From: Poindextera sp963706385
Lineage (GTDB): Bacteria; Pseudomonadota; Alphaproteobacteria; Caulobacterales; Caulobacteraceae
Direction: 5' to 3'
NCBI GenBank assembly: GCA_963706385.1
Contig: OY970153.1
Span: 1,054,001 to 1,118,000 of the forward strand
Length of the DNA: 64,000 nt
Shown here: in pieces, positions 9,954 through 17,920 of the stretch
How the letters are laid out: each line of letters begins with the position of its first letter
How positions within the stretch are numbered: position 1 is the stretch's first letter
Notes under the pieces: model-generated
The model's database searches: none
What the model was told of the DNA's origin: nothing
Seen by the model: the letters and a program-made list of their open reading frames with translations, nothing else
Position numbers and translations under genes: made by a program

Positions 9954-12071
9954 CTAGGCCGGTTGCAGTTGCTGTTTGACTCGCTCGGCCAGAATCTTGA
10001 TGTCGAGCGGCTTGGCCAGGAAAGTCACGCCAGGCTCGTCTTCCAATAGGTCGGAGAATTCGGCTTCGGCGTAGCCGGAGATGAACATCACCGGCGCATT
10101 GCCCAGAAAGCCGCGCGCCTTCTTCAAAAGGCTCGGTCCATCGATCCCCGGCATGATCACGTCCGAAATCAGAAGGTCGATCTTGCCCGCGTACTCCTCG
10201 GCCAGAACCAGCGCCTCCTCGCCGTCCGCCGCCTCGATCACCTCGTAGCCCCGCGCGCGCAGCAGGCGTGCGGCGACCCCGCGGACGATATCCTCGTCCT
10301 CGACGAACAGGATGCGGCCCGCACCGGATAGGTCGCGCGCCACCGGCCGCGCCGGCGCGACGGGCGTGGGGGTGGCGGCCAGGGTGGCGGGCGGGGTGAA
10401 GACCGGCAGGAAGATGCGGAACGCCGCGCCCTGGCCTGGCTCGCTGGCGACATGGATCCAACCATCCGCCTGTTTGACGATGCCGTAGACCGTGGCCAAG
10501 CCTAGCCCCGTCCCCTCGCCCACCGCCTTGGTGGTGAAGAAGGGCACGAAGATGTTGCTCATCACATCCGGCGGGATGCCCGGCCCGTTGTCGGCCACCT
10601 CGATCAGGGCCACGTCGCCGTCACCTGCCTTGTCGTCGGCGTAGCCGAGCGCACGAGCCTCCGTCGCGGTCAGCCGCGCGGTGCGAATGCGCACCACGCC
10701 GCCGCCCTGGGCGCGCACCGCGTCGCGAGCGTTGACCGCCAGATTCATCACCGCGGTCTCAAGCTGGCTTTTGTCGGCGCGGACCAGCGGCAGGTTGCGG
10801 CCGTAGTCGGTCTCCAGCTTGACATCCTCGCGCAGCAGGCGCCGCAACAGCACCTCGAACTCGCTGATCAGCTCGCCCAACTCCAGGGTCTCGCGCTGGA
10901 CCGTGGTCTTGCGCGCATGGGTCAAGAGCTTGCGCACCAAATCAGCGGCGCGCACCGCGGTCGAGCGGATCTCGTTCAACCCCTCGTAGGAGGGATCGCC
11001 CACCGGATGGCGCTGCAGCAGTTCGTCGAGACGCAACTGGATCGCGGTCAACAGGTTGTTGAAATCGTGCGCCACCCCGCCGGCCAACTGACCGATCGCT
11101 CGCATCTTCTCGGACTGGGCGAGCTGCAGCTCGATCTGCTTCTGCTCGGAGACGTCGACCAGATAGGCGACGAAGCCGGCGCCGGCGCGGGTCAGATAGA
11201 GGTGGGCGATGCGGCCGGGCGCGTGGGCGATGCGCACCTCCACTGGCCCAGCGCGGCCGGCTTCGATGCGGTGCGCCGCCTCGCCCCAGGACGCGGGCTC
11301 GATCAGCTCGGCCAGCCGCACCCCGCCCAGGGGCTTGCCGCCGCACATCGCCTCGATCGCGGCGTTGGCCTCCTTGATCGTGGCCCGCAGCGGATCATCG
11401 CCGTTCAGCAGCGCCGCGCCGAATGGGGCGGCGGCGGCGAAAGCGTCGAACGCCGCCGGCTCCGCCGAGGCGGCCGAAGGGGCTGGCGCCAGCGCGGGCG
11501 CGGCGGCGATCGCCGAAGGCGGCTCCAGCCGCACCAGATAGCGCCGGCGTCCCAGGGCGCTGACCGCGACCGCGTGCTCGGTCTTCCCCACCATCAGCCG
11601 GGCCGCGCCGGCGCCGCCCTTGCGGGCGGTGGTCAGCGCCGCGAAGAAGCCGCCCTCGCCAGTCGATTTAGGCAGCCTGCGGGGAGCGTCCGGCAACGTC
11701 GCCCAAGCGGGGTTGAATCCGGTGATCCGGCCGTCCGTGGCGACGATGCAGGCCGGCTCGCCCAGCGCCAGCAACAGCGCTTCCGGATCAAGGCCTTCGG
11801 CCTGGGTCTCGCCGCCGCCACGCAGCGCGAGGATGGTGAAAACCGCCACGCCGACTAGGCCCACGAGCAGCAACAACCCGCCCACGGTGGCCGAGCCGGC
11901 TCTGATCGCGGGATAGGCCGCGAACATCAGCGCCAGGGCGAAGAACCCCGCGGCGGCCTTGGCCAGGGGATCGAACCGGCGCGACCCGCCGTCGTCCAAC
12001 GCCTCGGGATCGTTCATGGCGGGCGGTCCCCATCCCCGGCCATCGGCCGCGAGCCCCTGCGAATCAGGCAT
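9954..12071 (-). CDS. cckA: CckA-type hybrid histidine kinase controlling the cell cycle
   Basis: 705 residues. Two membrane segments at about 35-90 (FFALALMFAAYPAI, LLLLVGLVGVAVFTILAL) are followed by two PAS-like regions. Then come HisKA with GGVAHDFNNLLTAI (phospho-His near 333), HATPase (NLAVNARDAV, DNGPGIP, GTGLGLATVYGIV) and a receiver domain (phospho-Asp in LLISDVIMPGIDG near 637, lysine in FLAKPLD). HDFNNLLTAI with this order is the CckA pattern. In Caulobacter CckA feeds phosphate through ChpT to CtrA and CpdR. The start may be ATG 12071 or ATG 12017 (MNDPEALDD, with GGGGA upstream). It follows flhB by 47 bp, so it may share the fliQ-fliR-flhB transcript. Confidence 0.88.
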   Translation of the reverse strand: MPDSQGLAADGRGWGPPAMNDPEALDDGGSRRFDPLAKAAAGFFALALMFAAYPAIRAGSATVGGLLLLVGLVGVAVFTILALRGGGETQAEGLDPEALLLALGEPACIVATDGRITGFNPAWATLPDAPRRLPKSTGEGGFFAALTTARKGGAGAARLMVGKTEHAVAVSALGRRRYLVRLEPPSAIAAAPALAPAPSAASAEPAAFDAFAAAAPFGAALLNGDDPLRATIKEANAAIEAMCGGKPLGGVRLAELIEPASWGEAAHRIEAGRAGPVEVRIAHAPGRIAHLYLTRAGAGFVAYLVDVSEQKQIELQLAQSEKMRAIGQLAGGVAHDFNNLLTAIQLRLDELLQRHPVGDPSYEGLNEIRSTAVRAADLVRKLLTHARKTTVQRETLELGELISEFEVLLRRLLREDVKLETDYGRNLPLVRADKSQLETAVMNLAVNARDAVRAQGGGVVRIRTARLTATEARALGYADDKAGDGDVALIEVADNGPGIPPDVMSNIFVPFFTTKAVGEGTGLGLATVYGIVKQADGWIHVASEPGQGAAFRIFLPVFTPPATLAATPTPVAPARPVARDLSGAGRILFVEDEDIVRGVAARLLRARGYEVIEAADGEEALVLAEEYAGKIDLLISDVIMPGIDGPSLLKKARGFLGNAPVMFISGYAEAEFSDLLEDEPGVTFLAKPLDIKILAERVKQQLQPA

Positions 12072-12118
12072 CAGAATACTCTGTCCGCGATATTGTCAGC
12101 ATCGTGACGCCATCCGGC

Positions 12119-13201
12119 TTACCTGAGCGATCGCGCGCGGCGGCGCTGGGCCGCCTGCATCACGAAGCCGATCACCTTGGCCACCGCCTCGTAATGTTCG
12201 CGCGGAATCGTCTCGTCGATGTCGACGGTGGCGTAAAGCGCGCGGGCCAGGGACGGATCCTCGACCACAGGCACGCCCGCCTCCTCGGCCACCTCGCGGA
12301 TTTTCAGCGCCAGACTGTCGATCCCCTTGGCCACGCACTGCGGGGCGGCGGTCTCGCCGGCGACATAGCGCAAGGCGACCGCATAGTGGGTCGGGTTCAT
12401 CACCACCACCGTCGCCTTGGGCACGTTCTGCATCATCCGGCGGCGGGCCCGCTCGAAGCGGATCTGGCGCAACCGCGCGCGCACGTGCGGATCACCCTCG
12501 CTCTGGCGATAATCCTCCTTGATCTCCTCCTTGGTCATACGCATGCGCTGAAGGAAGCGCTGGCGCTGCCAGAACCAGTCGATCAGGGCGCCGACGCCCA
12601 AGACGGCGAGGACGGCCATCAACAGCGCCTTCAATATCTGGCCGGTCAGCGGCAGGAGCGCCGTCAGCTCCAACGTCGGCATGCGCGCGAACTCGCCCAC
12701 ATGCGGCCTCAGCACCAGCCAGGCGATCGCGCCAAAGAGGGCCATCTTGAGGAACGATTTGAGGAAGTGGACCAGTCCGTCGATGCCGAACAGCCGCTTG
12801 AAGCCCTGCATCGGCGAGACGCGCGAAAAGTCGGGTTGCAGCTTGCCGGGTGAGAACAGGAAACCGGTTTGAATCAAGTTGCCGGCGACGCCGGCCAAGC
12901 TGGCCGCGCCCAGCACCGACAGGATGATCGGCGCCCCGGCCAGCATCGCCTGGCGCGCCACCGCCACGCCGCCGCCCGCCAGATCAAAGGCGTCCGGATG
13001 CATCACGAACGGAACCAACCGACTGGCCAAATCGCGGGCCATCCAGCCACCACAAGTCACCACCATGGCGCTGGCCGCGGCCAGCGAGGCCCACTGCGGC
13101 ACGTCGGATGACTTGGCCACATCGCCACGTCGCCGCGCTTCCTCGAGTTTTCGCGGGGTCGCCTCTTCGGTTTTGGAGCCGCTGTCGGCGGTGTCTGACA
13201 C
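12119..13201 (-). CDS. flhB: Flagellar export apparatus protein FlhB
   Basis: 360 residues. The N-terminus EEATPRKLEEARRRGDVAKS is a family hallmark. Four membrane helices lie between about 35 and 210, then the long basic linker (MTKEEIKEDYRQSEGDP). The self-cleavage site NPTH is at about 268-271 in the cytoplasmic domain. FlhB sits in the inner-membrane export gate and switches export from rod/hook to filament substrates. Its start lies 9 bp past the fliR stop, within fliQ-fliR-flhB. Confidence 0.95.
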   Translation of the reverse strand: MSDTADSGSKTEEATPRKLEEARRRGDVAKSSDVPQWASLAAASAMVVTCGGWMARDLASRLVPFVMHPDAFDLAGGGVAVARQAMLAGAPIILSVLGAASLAGVAGNLIQTGFLFSPGKLQPDFSRVSPMQGFKRLFGIDGLVHFLKSFLKMALFGAIAWLVLRPHVGEFARMPTLELTALLPLTGQILKALLMAVLAVLGVGALIDWFWQRQRFLQRMRMTKEEIKEDYRQSEGDPHVRARLRQIRFERARRRMMQNVPKATVVVMNPTHYAVALRYVAGETAAPQCVAKGIDSLALKIREVAEEAGVPVVEDPSLARALYATVDIDETIPREHYEAVAKVIGFVMQAAQRRRARSLR

Positions 13202-13210
13202 GGCCCGGCC

Positions 13211-13966
13211 CTACACGAAGTTCCGTAAGAGGGTCTCGTAGGCTTGCACCCAGACCAGACCGATCGCCCCGAGGCTGAGGGCGAACAGCGACAGGCCCAA
13301 GAGCAGCGTCAGCGGGGTGGTGGCGAAGAAGATCTGAAACTGCGGCATCACCCGTCCCACCAGGCCCACGGCGATGTTGAACACCAGCGAGAAGGCCAGG
13401 ATCGGGGCGGCGAGCTGGACGCCCAAGGCGAAAGACCTGCCGACGGTTTGCTCGGCCAGAGCGGCCGCATCGCTCAACGGTGCGTGCTTCAACGGCGAAA
13501 ACAGGGTGTAACTGTGCACGATCGCGGCCAGAAACATGCTGTGCAGGTCGGTGTCGAAGATCAGCACGATCCCGATCAGCGTCAGGAACACGCTGAGGCT
13601 GGTCGACGGCTGGGCGCCCAACGGATTAGCGGTCTGGGAAAACGCTAGGGTGGTCTGCAGCGCGAACAGCTCGCCCGCGGTGGTCAGCGCGGTCAGGAAC
13701 AGCCTTAGGATGCCGCCGACCATCAGCCCGATCAGCACCTCCTTGAAGACGTAGCCGACCATGGTCCCGACGCCGTCGGGCACGGTGGGCAGCACCGGCG
13801 CCACGATCGGCCCCAGGCACATGGCCAGCAAGAGGGCGAAGCTCAGGCGGATGCGTGGGGGCACGTCGGCTTCGCCCAGGCCCGGCATGACCATGACCAT
13901 CGACCCGACGCGGAAGAAAACCATCCCCGCGGCCCAGACCTGCTGCGCCGTGGCGTAATGTTCCAA
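13211..13966 (-). CDS. fliR: Flagellar export gate protein FliR (TTG start)
   Basis: The frame is open upstream to 14191, but that part overlaps fliQ in another frame. Homology-like sequence begins at LEHYATAQQVWAAGMVFFRVGSMVM. A TTG at 13966, two bases past the fliQ stop and preceded by GGGATG, gives 251 residues, the usual FliR size. Six or so hydrophobic helices are visible (for example FALLLAMCLGPIVAPVL and TPLTLLLGLSLFALSLGAIG). FliR forms the flagellar export gate with FliP and FliQ. Confidence 0.92.
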   Translation of the reverse strand: MEHYATAQQVWAAGMVFFRVGSMVMVMPGLGEADVPPRIRLSFALLLAMCLGPIVAPVLPTVPDGVGTMVGYVFKEVLIGLMVGGILRLFLTALTTAGELFALQTTLAFSQTANPLGAQPSTSLSVFLTLIGIVLIFDTDLHSMFLAAIVHSYTLFSPLKHAPLSDAAALAEQTVGRSFALGVQLAAPILAFSLVFNIAVGLVGRVMPQFQIFFATTPLTLLLGLSLFALSLGAIGLVWVQAYETLLRNFV

Positions 13967-13968
13967 GG

Positions 13969-14232
13969 CTACATCCCGGCGATGCGGGCGGCGATCTGGC
14001 GCATGAAGCCGCCCATCAGCGCGCCCATCATCGGCAGGAAGATCAGCAACGAGACGAAGATCGCCAGGATCTTCGGCGCGAACGCCAGGGTCGCCTCCTG
14101 AATCTGGGTCAGGGCCTGAAGCAACCCGATCGCCACCCCCACCACCAGGCCGACGATCAAGATCGGCGCCGCTAGTTGAAGGGTCAACCAAATCGCGTCG
14201 CGCCCGACATCCAAAACCTCGGCGCCCGTCAT
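13969..14232 (-). CDS. fliQ: Flagellar export gate protein FliQ
   Basis: 87 residues from the ATG at 14232 (MTGAEVLDVGRDAIW), preceded by AAGGACGG. A farther ATG at 14259 would add nine poorly conserved residues. Two membrane helices (APILIVGLVVGVAIGLLQAL and ILAIFVSLLIFLPMMGALMG) flank the conserved TQIQEATLAFAPK. It is the first gene of a tight fliQ-fliR-flhB(-cckA) unit and has a CtrA-like box 65-79 bp upstream. Confidence 0.93.
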   Translation of the reverse strand: MTGAEVLDVGRDAIWLTLQLAAPILIVGLVVGVAIGLLQALTQIQEATLAFAPKILAIFVSLLIFLPMMGALMGGFMRQIAARIAGM

Positions 14233-14296
14233 GCCACCCGTCCTTGTCGATGATTCCACATCATGCCGCGCGAGGCTTAAACTCGGTCAAATATGG

Positions 14297-14311
14297 TTAA
14301 CGAGCAGCTAA
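14297..14311. promoter_or_regulatory. Near-consensus CtrA box upstream of fliQ
   Basis: TTAA-CGAGCAG-CTAA on the plus strand, read on the minus strand as TTAG-N7-TTAA. One base differs from TTAA-N7-TTAA. It lies between the fliE stop and fliQ, 65-79 bp upstream of the fliQ start, where a promoter would be expected. Confidence 0.6.
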
Positions 14312-14355
14312 CCATGAGCGAGCCACCTGACCCGCACTCGCAAAAGATCGAACGC

Positions 14356-14682
14356 TCAGATCGGCATCTGCATGATCTGCTGATAGGCGGAGATCACCTG
14401 GTCGCGCACCGCCAGCACGGTCTGCAAGCTGGTCTGCGCCGAACTGATCGCGGTGACCACGTCCACGAGGTCCGCCTTGCCCTGCACCTGGGCCTTCATC
14501 TGGATCTCGGCGTTGCGCGAGGCCTGCATGGCGTCGCTCATCGCGTTCTTGAGCAGCTCTTCGAAGCCGTGGCCACCCTGCGGACCCTGGCCGGCGCCCA
14601 GCGCGCCGGCGCTCTGGCTCAGACTGGCGGCCTGGGCCTGGACGGCGGCGTAGGCCTTGGCGGCGATGAGGGGGACGACCAT
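14356..14682 (-). CDS. fliE: Flagellar hook-basal body protein FliE
   Basis: 108 residues. The C-terminal two thirds match FliE: GFEELLKNAMSDAM, then VDVVTAISSAQTSLQTVLAVRDQVISAYQQIMQMPI. FliE joins the MS ring and export gate to the rod. The start lies 10 bp past the flgC stop, so flgB-flgC-fliE is one operon. Confidence 0.93.
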   Translation of the reverse strand: MVVPLIAAKAYAAVQAQAASLSQSAGALGAGQGPQGGHGFEELLKNAMSDAMQASRNAEIQMKAQVQGKADLVDVVTAISSAQTSLQTVLAVRDQVISAYQQIMQMPI

Positions 14683-14692
14683 GGCTCAGCGC

Positions 14693-15115
14693 CTATTTGT
14701 TCAACAGGGCGATGGTGTCGGCGGTCATCGACTTGGCGGTCTCGATCACGTTCAGATTGGCCTGATAGGCCCGTTGAGCCTCGCGCATGTCCAGCGCCTC
14801 GATCAGCGGATCGACGTTGGGCAGCTTGACGTAGCCTTTGGCGTCGGCCGACGGATGGCCTGGCTGGTACTGGATGCGAAAGGCGGTTGGGTCCTGGGCG
14901 ACGCGGGTCATCTTCACGCCCTGCGCGCCGTCACCGAGCGTGGTCGGCGAAAACACCGCCACCTGCCGGCGATAGGGATCGCCGCCGGCGGTCTTGGACA
15001 CCGAATCGACATTGGCGAGGTTCTCGGCGATCACCCGCATGCGCGCCTGCTGGGCCTGCATGGCCGAGGCGGCGAGGCTCATCATCGTATTGGTCGGAGG
15101 CGTGGCGTCGGCCAT
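14693..15115 (-). CDS. flgC: Flagellar basal-body rod protein FlgC
   Basis: 140 residues. The N-terminus has the rod-protein signature AASAMQAQQARMRVIAENLANVDS, and the C-terminus has YVKLPNVDPLIEALDMREAQRAYQANLNVIETAK. Both are characteristic of FlgC, which builds the proximal rod. It is exported by the flagellar type III system and has no Sec signal. It sits between flgB and fliE. Confidence 0.95.
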   Translation of the reverse strand: MADATPPTNTMMSLAASAMQAQQARMRVIAENLANVDSVSKTAGGDPYRRQVAVFSPTTLGDGAQGVKMTRVAQDPTAFRIQYQPGHPSADAKGYVKLPNVDPLIEALDMREAQRAYQANLNVIETAKSMTADTIALLNK

Positions 15116-15141
15116 CGATCAGTCCTTCCTCATGGCTTGCT

Positions 15142-15600
15142 TCATGGCTTTCCGGGGGCCTTTATGGCCATCTGGATCATGTTCAGCGATTTCTGGTAGA
15201 GGCCGAGCGCGGTCTCGTAGTTCAGCCGCGCGTCCTGCATCTTGATCATCTCTTCCTCGAGCACGACCTTGTTGCCGTCCATGCGAGTCTCGAAGTCGGG
15301 CGCGGTCTGGGGCTGCCAGGCGCCGGCCGCGTTTGAGCTCGTGGTCGAGTTCGCGCCCGGGATCGCGATCGAGGGGGCGGTTCCAGACAGATAGCCGGCG
15401 CTCGCCTGCGTCGGCGCCAGCGCCAGGGACGCACCCGATCCCGCGCCGCCGTCGGCGACGGTGAATGGCTTGAGATCGTGGGGCATGTAGCCGGGGGTGT
15501 CGGAATTGGCGACATTCTGGGCGATCATCTGCTGACGCTGGTTCAGATAGCCGAGCCGGTCCTTCAGCATGGAAAACAGCGGGATGTCGTCGAGCATCAT
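15142..15600 (-). CDS. flgB: Flagellar basal-body rod protein FlgB
   Basis: 152 residues. The motif LNQRQQMIAQNVANSDTPGY near 20-38 is the FlgB/rod signature, and the C-terminal helix (EEEMIKMQDARLNYETALGLYQKSLNMIQMAI) is the second conserved part. The middle is Ala/Gly/Ser rich and variable. It is first in flgB-flgC-fliE. Either of two adjacent ATGs (15600, 15597) may be used. A perfect CtrA box lies 27-41 bp upstream. Confidence 0.94.
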   Translation of the reverse strand: MMLDDIPLFSMLKDRLGYLNQRQQMIAQNVANSDTPGYMPHDLKPFTVADGGAGSGASLALAPTQASAGYLSGTAPSIAIPGANSTTSSNAAGAWQPQTAPDFETRMDGNKVVLEEEMIKMQDARLNYETALGLYQKSLNMIQMAIKAPGKP

Positions 15601-15626
15601 GGCCGGCGAAAGGTGAACGAACAGGG

Positions 15627-15641
15627 TTAATCAGACATTAA
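15627..15641. promoter_or_regulatory. Perfect CtrA box between divergent flgB and fliO
   Basis: TTAA-TCAGACA-TTAA matches TTAA-N7-TTAA exactly. It lies 27-41 bp upstream of flgB (minus) and 70-84 bp upstream of fliO (plus), so one bound CtrA dimer could act on both flagellar operons. Confidence 0.75.
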
Positions 15642-15710
15642 GCACCCTGGTTCAGACCGAGGCGGGCGGGCCGCGCGGCCCGAATCCCCTTAAGGACCGA
15701 AACCGCCGTC

Positions 15711-16004
15711 ATGCACATCGCCGATATTTTCAGGATGATCGCCGGCTTGGCCGTGACCCTCGGGCTGATCGGGCTCTGCGTCACGGCTTTGCGCAAATTT
15801 GGCCCCGAGACCCTCAAGCGGCTGCAGGGCGCGCGGGCGGACCGGCGGCTGTCGGTGATCGAGACCCTGGTGCTGGACCCCAGCCGTCGGCTGGTGCTGG
15901 TCCGGTTCGACCGGGAGGAGCGCCTGATTCTGCTTGGCGACGGCCGCATGCTTGCAAGCCAGCCCGCCATGCCCTCGGCGAAGACGAAGGACTACGCGCC
16001 ATGA
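15711..16004 (+). CDS. fliO: Flagellar biosynthetic protein FliO
   Basis: 97 residues. A single membrane helix (MIAGLAVTLGLIGLCVTAL, about 9-27) is followed by a small cytoplasmic domain with RRLSVIETLVLDPSRRLVLVRFDREERLILLG, typical of FliO. FliO is a scaffold that helps FliP assemble in the export gate. Its stop overlaps the fliP start in ATGA. Confidence 0.88.
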   Translation: MHIADIFRMIAGLAVTLGLIGLCVTALRKFGPETLKRLQGARADRRLSVIETLVLDPSRRLVLVRFDREERLILLGDGRMLASQPAMPSAKTKDYAP

Positions 16005-16816
16005 TCCGACGCCTGATCGCGCCGCTGCGAGACGTGATCGCGCCCGGGGCCACCCGTGAGGACGCGCGCAACGCCTTTCGCCTGGCGCTGGTCACCACCC
16101 TCGCCTGCCTGGTGTTCCCGGCGGTCGCGGCGGCGCAGACGATCAACCTCGACCTCGGCAACGGCGCCGGACTGACCGAGCGGGTGGTGCAGCTGGCCGC
16201 GCTGTTGACCGTGCTGTCGCTGGCGCCCTCGATCGTGATCATGACCACCTCGTTCATACGTATCGTGGTGGTGCTGAGCCTGTTGCGCACCGCGCTCGGC
16301 CTGCAGCAGAGCCCGCCCAACGCGGTGATCATCAGCCTGTCGCTGTTCCTCACCGCCATTGTCATGGCCCCGACCTTCCAGGCCTCGTACACCGCTGGGA
16401 TCAAGCCGCTGCTCGACAAGAAGATGGAACTGCCCGCGGCGTTCAACGCCTCGGCCCAGCCGGTGAAGGAATTCATGCTCGGTCAGGTGAACCCGGACGA
16501 CCTGGCCCTGTTCGTGCGCCTGTCCAAGACCCCCAAGCCGGCCCATCTCCAGGATCTGCCGATCCATGTGGTCACCCCCGCCTTCATGATCTCGGAGCTG
16601 AAGCGAGCGTTCGAGATCGGCTTTCTGCTCTTCGTGCCGTTCCTGGTGATCGACCTGGTGGTCGCCAGCGTGCTGATGAGCATGGGCATGATGATGCTGC
16701 CGCCAGTGGTCGTGTCGCTGCCGTTCAAGCTGATCTTCTTTGTTCTGGTGGACGGCTGGCGGCTGGTGGCGGGCAGTCTGGTCGAAAGCTTCAACCACGC
16801 CCCCGGGACCGGCTGA
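16001..16816 (+). CDS. fliP: Flagellar export gate protein FliP
   Basis: 271 residues. After an N-terminal signal/anchor (LALVTTLACLVFPAVAAAQ) come the FliP landmarks SIVIMTTSFIRIVVVLSLLRTALG, SPPNAVIISLSLFLT, HVVTPAFMISELKRAFEIGFL and VVASVLMSMGMMMLPP. FliP forms the core of the flagellar export gate with FliQ and FliR. It is translationally coupled to fliO by a 4-base overlap. Confidence 0.96.
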   Translation: MIRRLIAPLRDVIAPGATREDARNAFRLALVTTLACLVFPAVAAAQTINLDLGNGAGLTERVVQLAALLTVLSLAPSIVIMTTSFIRIVVVLSLLRTALGLQQSPPNAVIISLSLFLTAIVMAPTFQASYTAGIKPLLDKKMELPAAFNASAQPVKEFMLGQVNPDDLALFVRLSKTPKPAHLQDLPIHVVTPAFMISELKRAFEIGFLLFVPFLVIDLVVASVLMSMGMMMLPPVVVSLPFKLIFFVLVDGWRLVAGSLVESFNHAPGTG

Positions 16817-16835
16817 ACGCGGGCGAGGCCCGCCG

Positions 16836-17189
16836 TCAGAGCCGCTCAACTCGCACGCTGATCCGCTCGCGCTCGCCAGCCCGTCGCTCGACCAGCAGCC
16901 GAGCGACCTGGGAGTCGTCGTGGAAGGCGTGGCCCTTGATGGCGTCCAAAATGGCCTTGGCCAGGTTGTCCAGATCCAGCCACGGCGCCTCGCCGACGTA
17001 CTCCATGTCGATCTGAACCGAGAACTCGCCCCAGGACGGGCGCGCGCCGCGCCATTCCTTGCGAAAGAACTCATATATCAATGGCTTGTAGTATTTCGCT
17101 TGGGTGGTCAGCCCGTCCACCGCGAGTTCCAGCACCCCGTCCGCCTCGCGCGCGCGCACCTTGCCGGAGCCGGTCCAGACTACGCTCAT
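16836..17189 (-). CDS. RusA-like crossover junction endodeoxyribonuclease
   Basis: 117 residues from the ATG at 17189 (MSVVWTGSGKVRARE). The frame is open upstream to 17327, but that would overlap the toxin-antitoxin start. The core VQIDMEYVGEAPWLDLDNLAKAILDAIKG followed by HDDSQVARL matches RusA resolvases, where the acidic residues of DLDN and the DD pair bind metal at the Holliday junction. RusA genes are usually carried by prophages, but no other phage gene is visible here. It is convergent with fliP and divergent from the antitoxin gene. Confidence 0.72.
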   Translation of the reverse strand: MSVVWTGSGKVRAREADGVLELAVDGLTTQAKYYKPLIYEFFRKEWRGARPSWGEFSVQIDMEYVGEAPWLDLDNLAKAILDAIKGHAFHDDSQVARLLVERRAGERERISVRVERL

Positions 17190-17280
17190 GCGCGGTTGCG
17201 CCGCATCGCTTGCATCGTGCGAAATCGCATGATTAAGCTGAGTAAGGGAGTAAGAGAGTAAGACATTTGGGGCCCGCGCG

Positions 17281-17502
17281 ATGGCTGTTCTTCTGTCCAA
17301 ACTAACCTCCAAGGCCCAGACCGTCATCCCGAGGGAGATCCGGGCGCGGCTGGACCTGAAACCGGGCGACGTGGTCCGCTATCGGCTGACCGACGCCGGC
17401 ATCGTGATCGACAAACTGCCGCAGCAGAGCGACGAGGACTCGTTGGCCTCGTTCTCCGAATGGGCCAGCCCGGCCGATGACAAGGCTTACGCCGGCCTAT
17501 GA
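17281..17502 (+). CDS. AbrB/MazE-type antitoxin
   Basis: 73 residues. The swapped-hairpin DNA-binding fold is seen in LSKLTSKAQTVIPREIRARLDLKPGDVVRYRLTDAGIVIDK. The acidic tail (QQSDEDSLASFSEWASPADDKAYAGL) would bind the toxin. The gene overlaps the toxin by four bases (ATGA), the standard coupled layout. It would repress its own promoter in the 91-bp gap shared with the divergent RusA-like gene. Confidence 0.88.
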   Translation: MAVLLSKLTSKAQTVIPREIRARLDLKPGDVVRYRLTDAGIVIDKLPQQSDEDSLASFSEWASPADDKAYAGL

Positions 17503-17840
17503 GCGCGATCTACCGTCCCTTCGATGTGGTCGCCGTGGCCGTCGGCGAAGGCGCCGCCGCCAAACGGCGCCCGGCCCTGGTGGTCTCCAACCCCGATTTC
17601 GAGAAGTCCACTGGCCTGGTGTGGGTCGCCATGATCACCAGCGCCGACCATGAGCGCCGGTTCGGCGACATCGCGATCGCCGACCAGGCCACGGCGGGGC
17701 TGCCCGTGCCCTCGGTGGTCCGCGCCTCCAAGCTGACCACCCTGGCCGTCGGCAAGATCAAGCGCCGCCTGGGCGCGTTGGGCGAAATCGACCGGGTGGG
17801 CGCGCGCATCGCGCTGCGGGCCGCGGCGGGGTTTTTCTAG
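17499..17840 (+). CDS. PemK/MazF-type mRNA interferase toxin
   Basis: 113 residues. YRPFDVVAVAVGE..AAKRRPALVVSNPDFE is the MazF beta-barrel start, with the conserved RPALVVS. Further on are WVAMITSA and PSVVRASKLTTLAVGKIKRRLGAL, the PSVVRASKL segment being the catalytic/RNA-binding part of the family. It is an endoribonuclease neutralised by the upstream AbrB-type partner. Confidence 0.88.
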   Translation: MSAIYRPFDVVAVAVGEGAAAKRRPALVVSNPDFEKSTGLVWVAMITSADHERRFGDIAIADQATAGLPVPSVVRASKLTTLAVGKIKRRLGALGEIDRVGARIALRAAAGFF

Positions 17841-17920
17841 CTCTCGGCCCCGCTGGCGAGCGTTGCCGCCCGCGTCCTCTCCGGCTAGACCGCGCCAACC
17901 CAATCGCACGGATCCACGTC

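Noticed and set aside
13967..14191. Extended start for fliR
   Set aside because: The extension overlaps fliQ out of frame and lacks FliR-like sequence. The TTG at 13966 gives the usual length.
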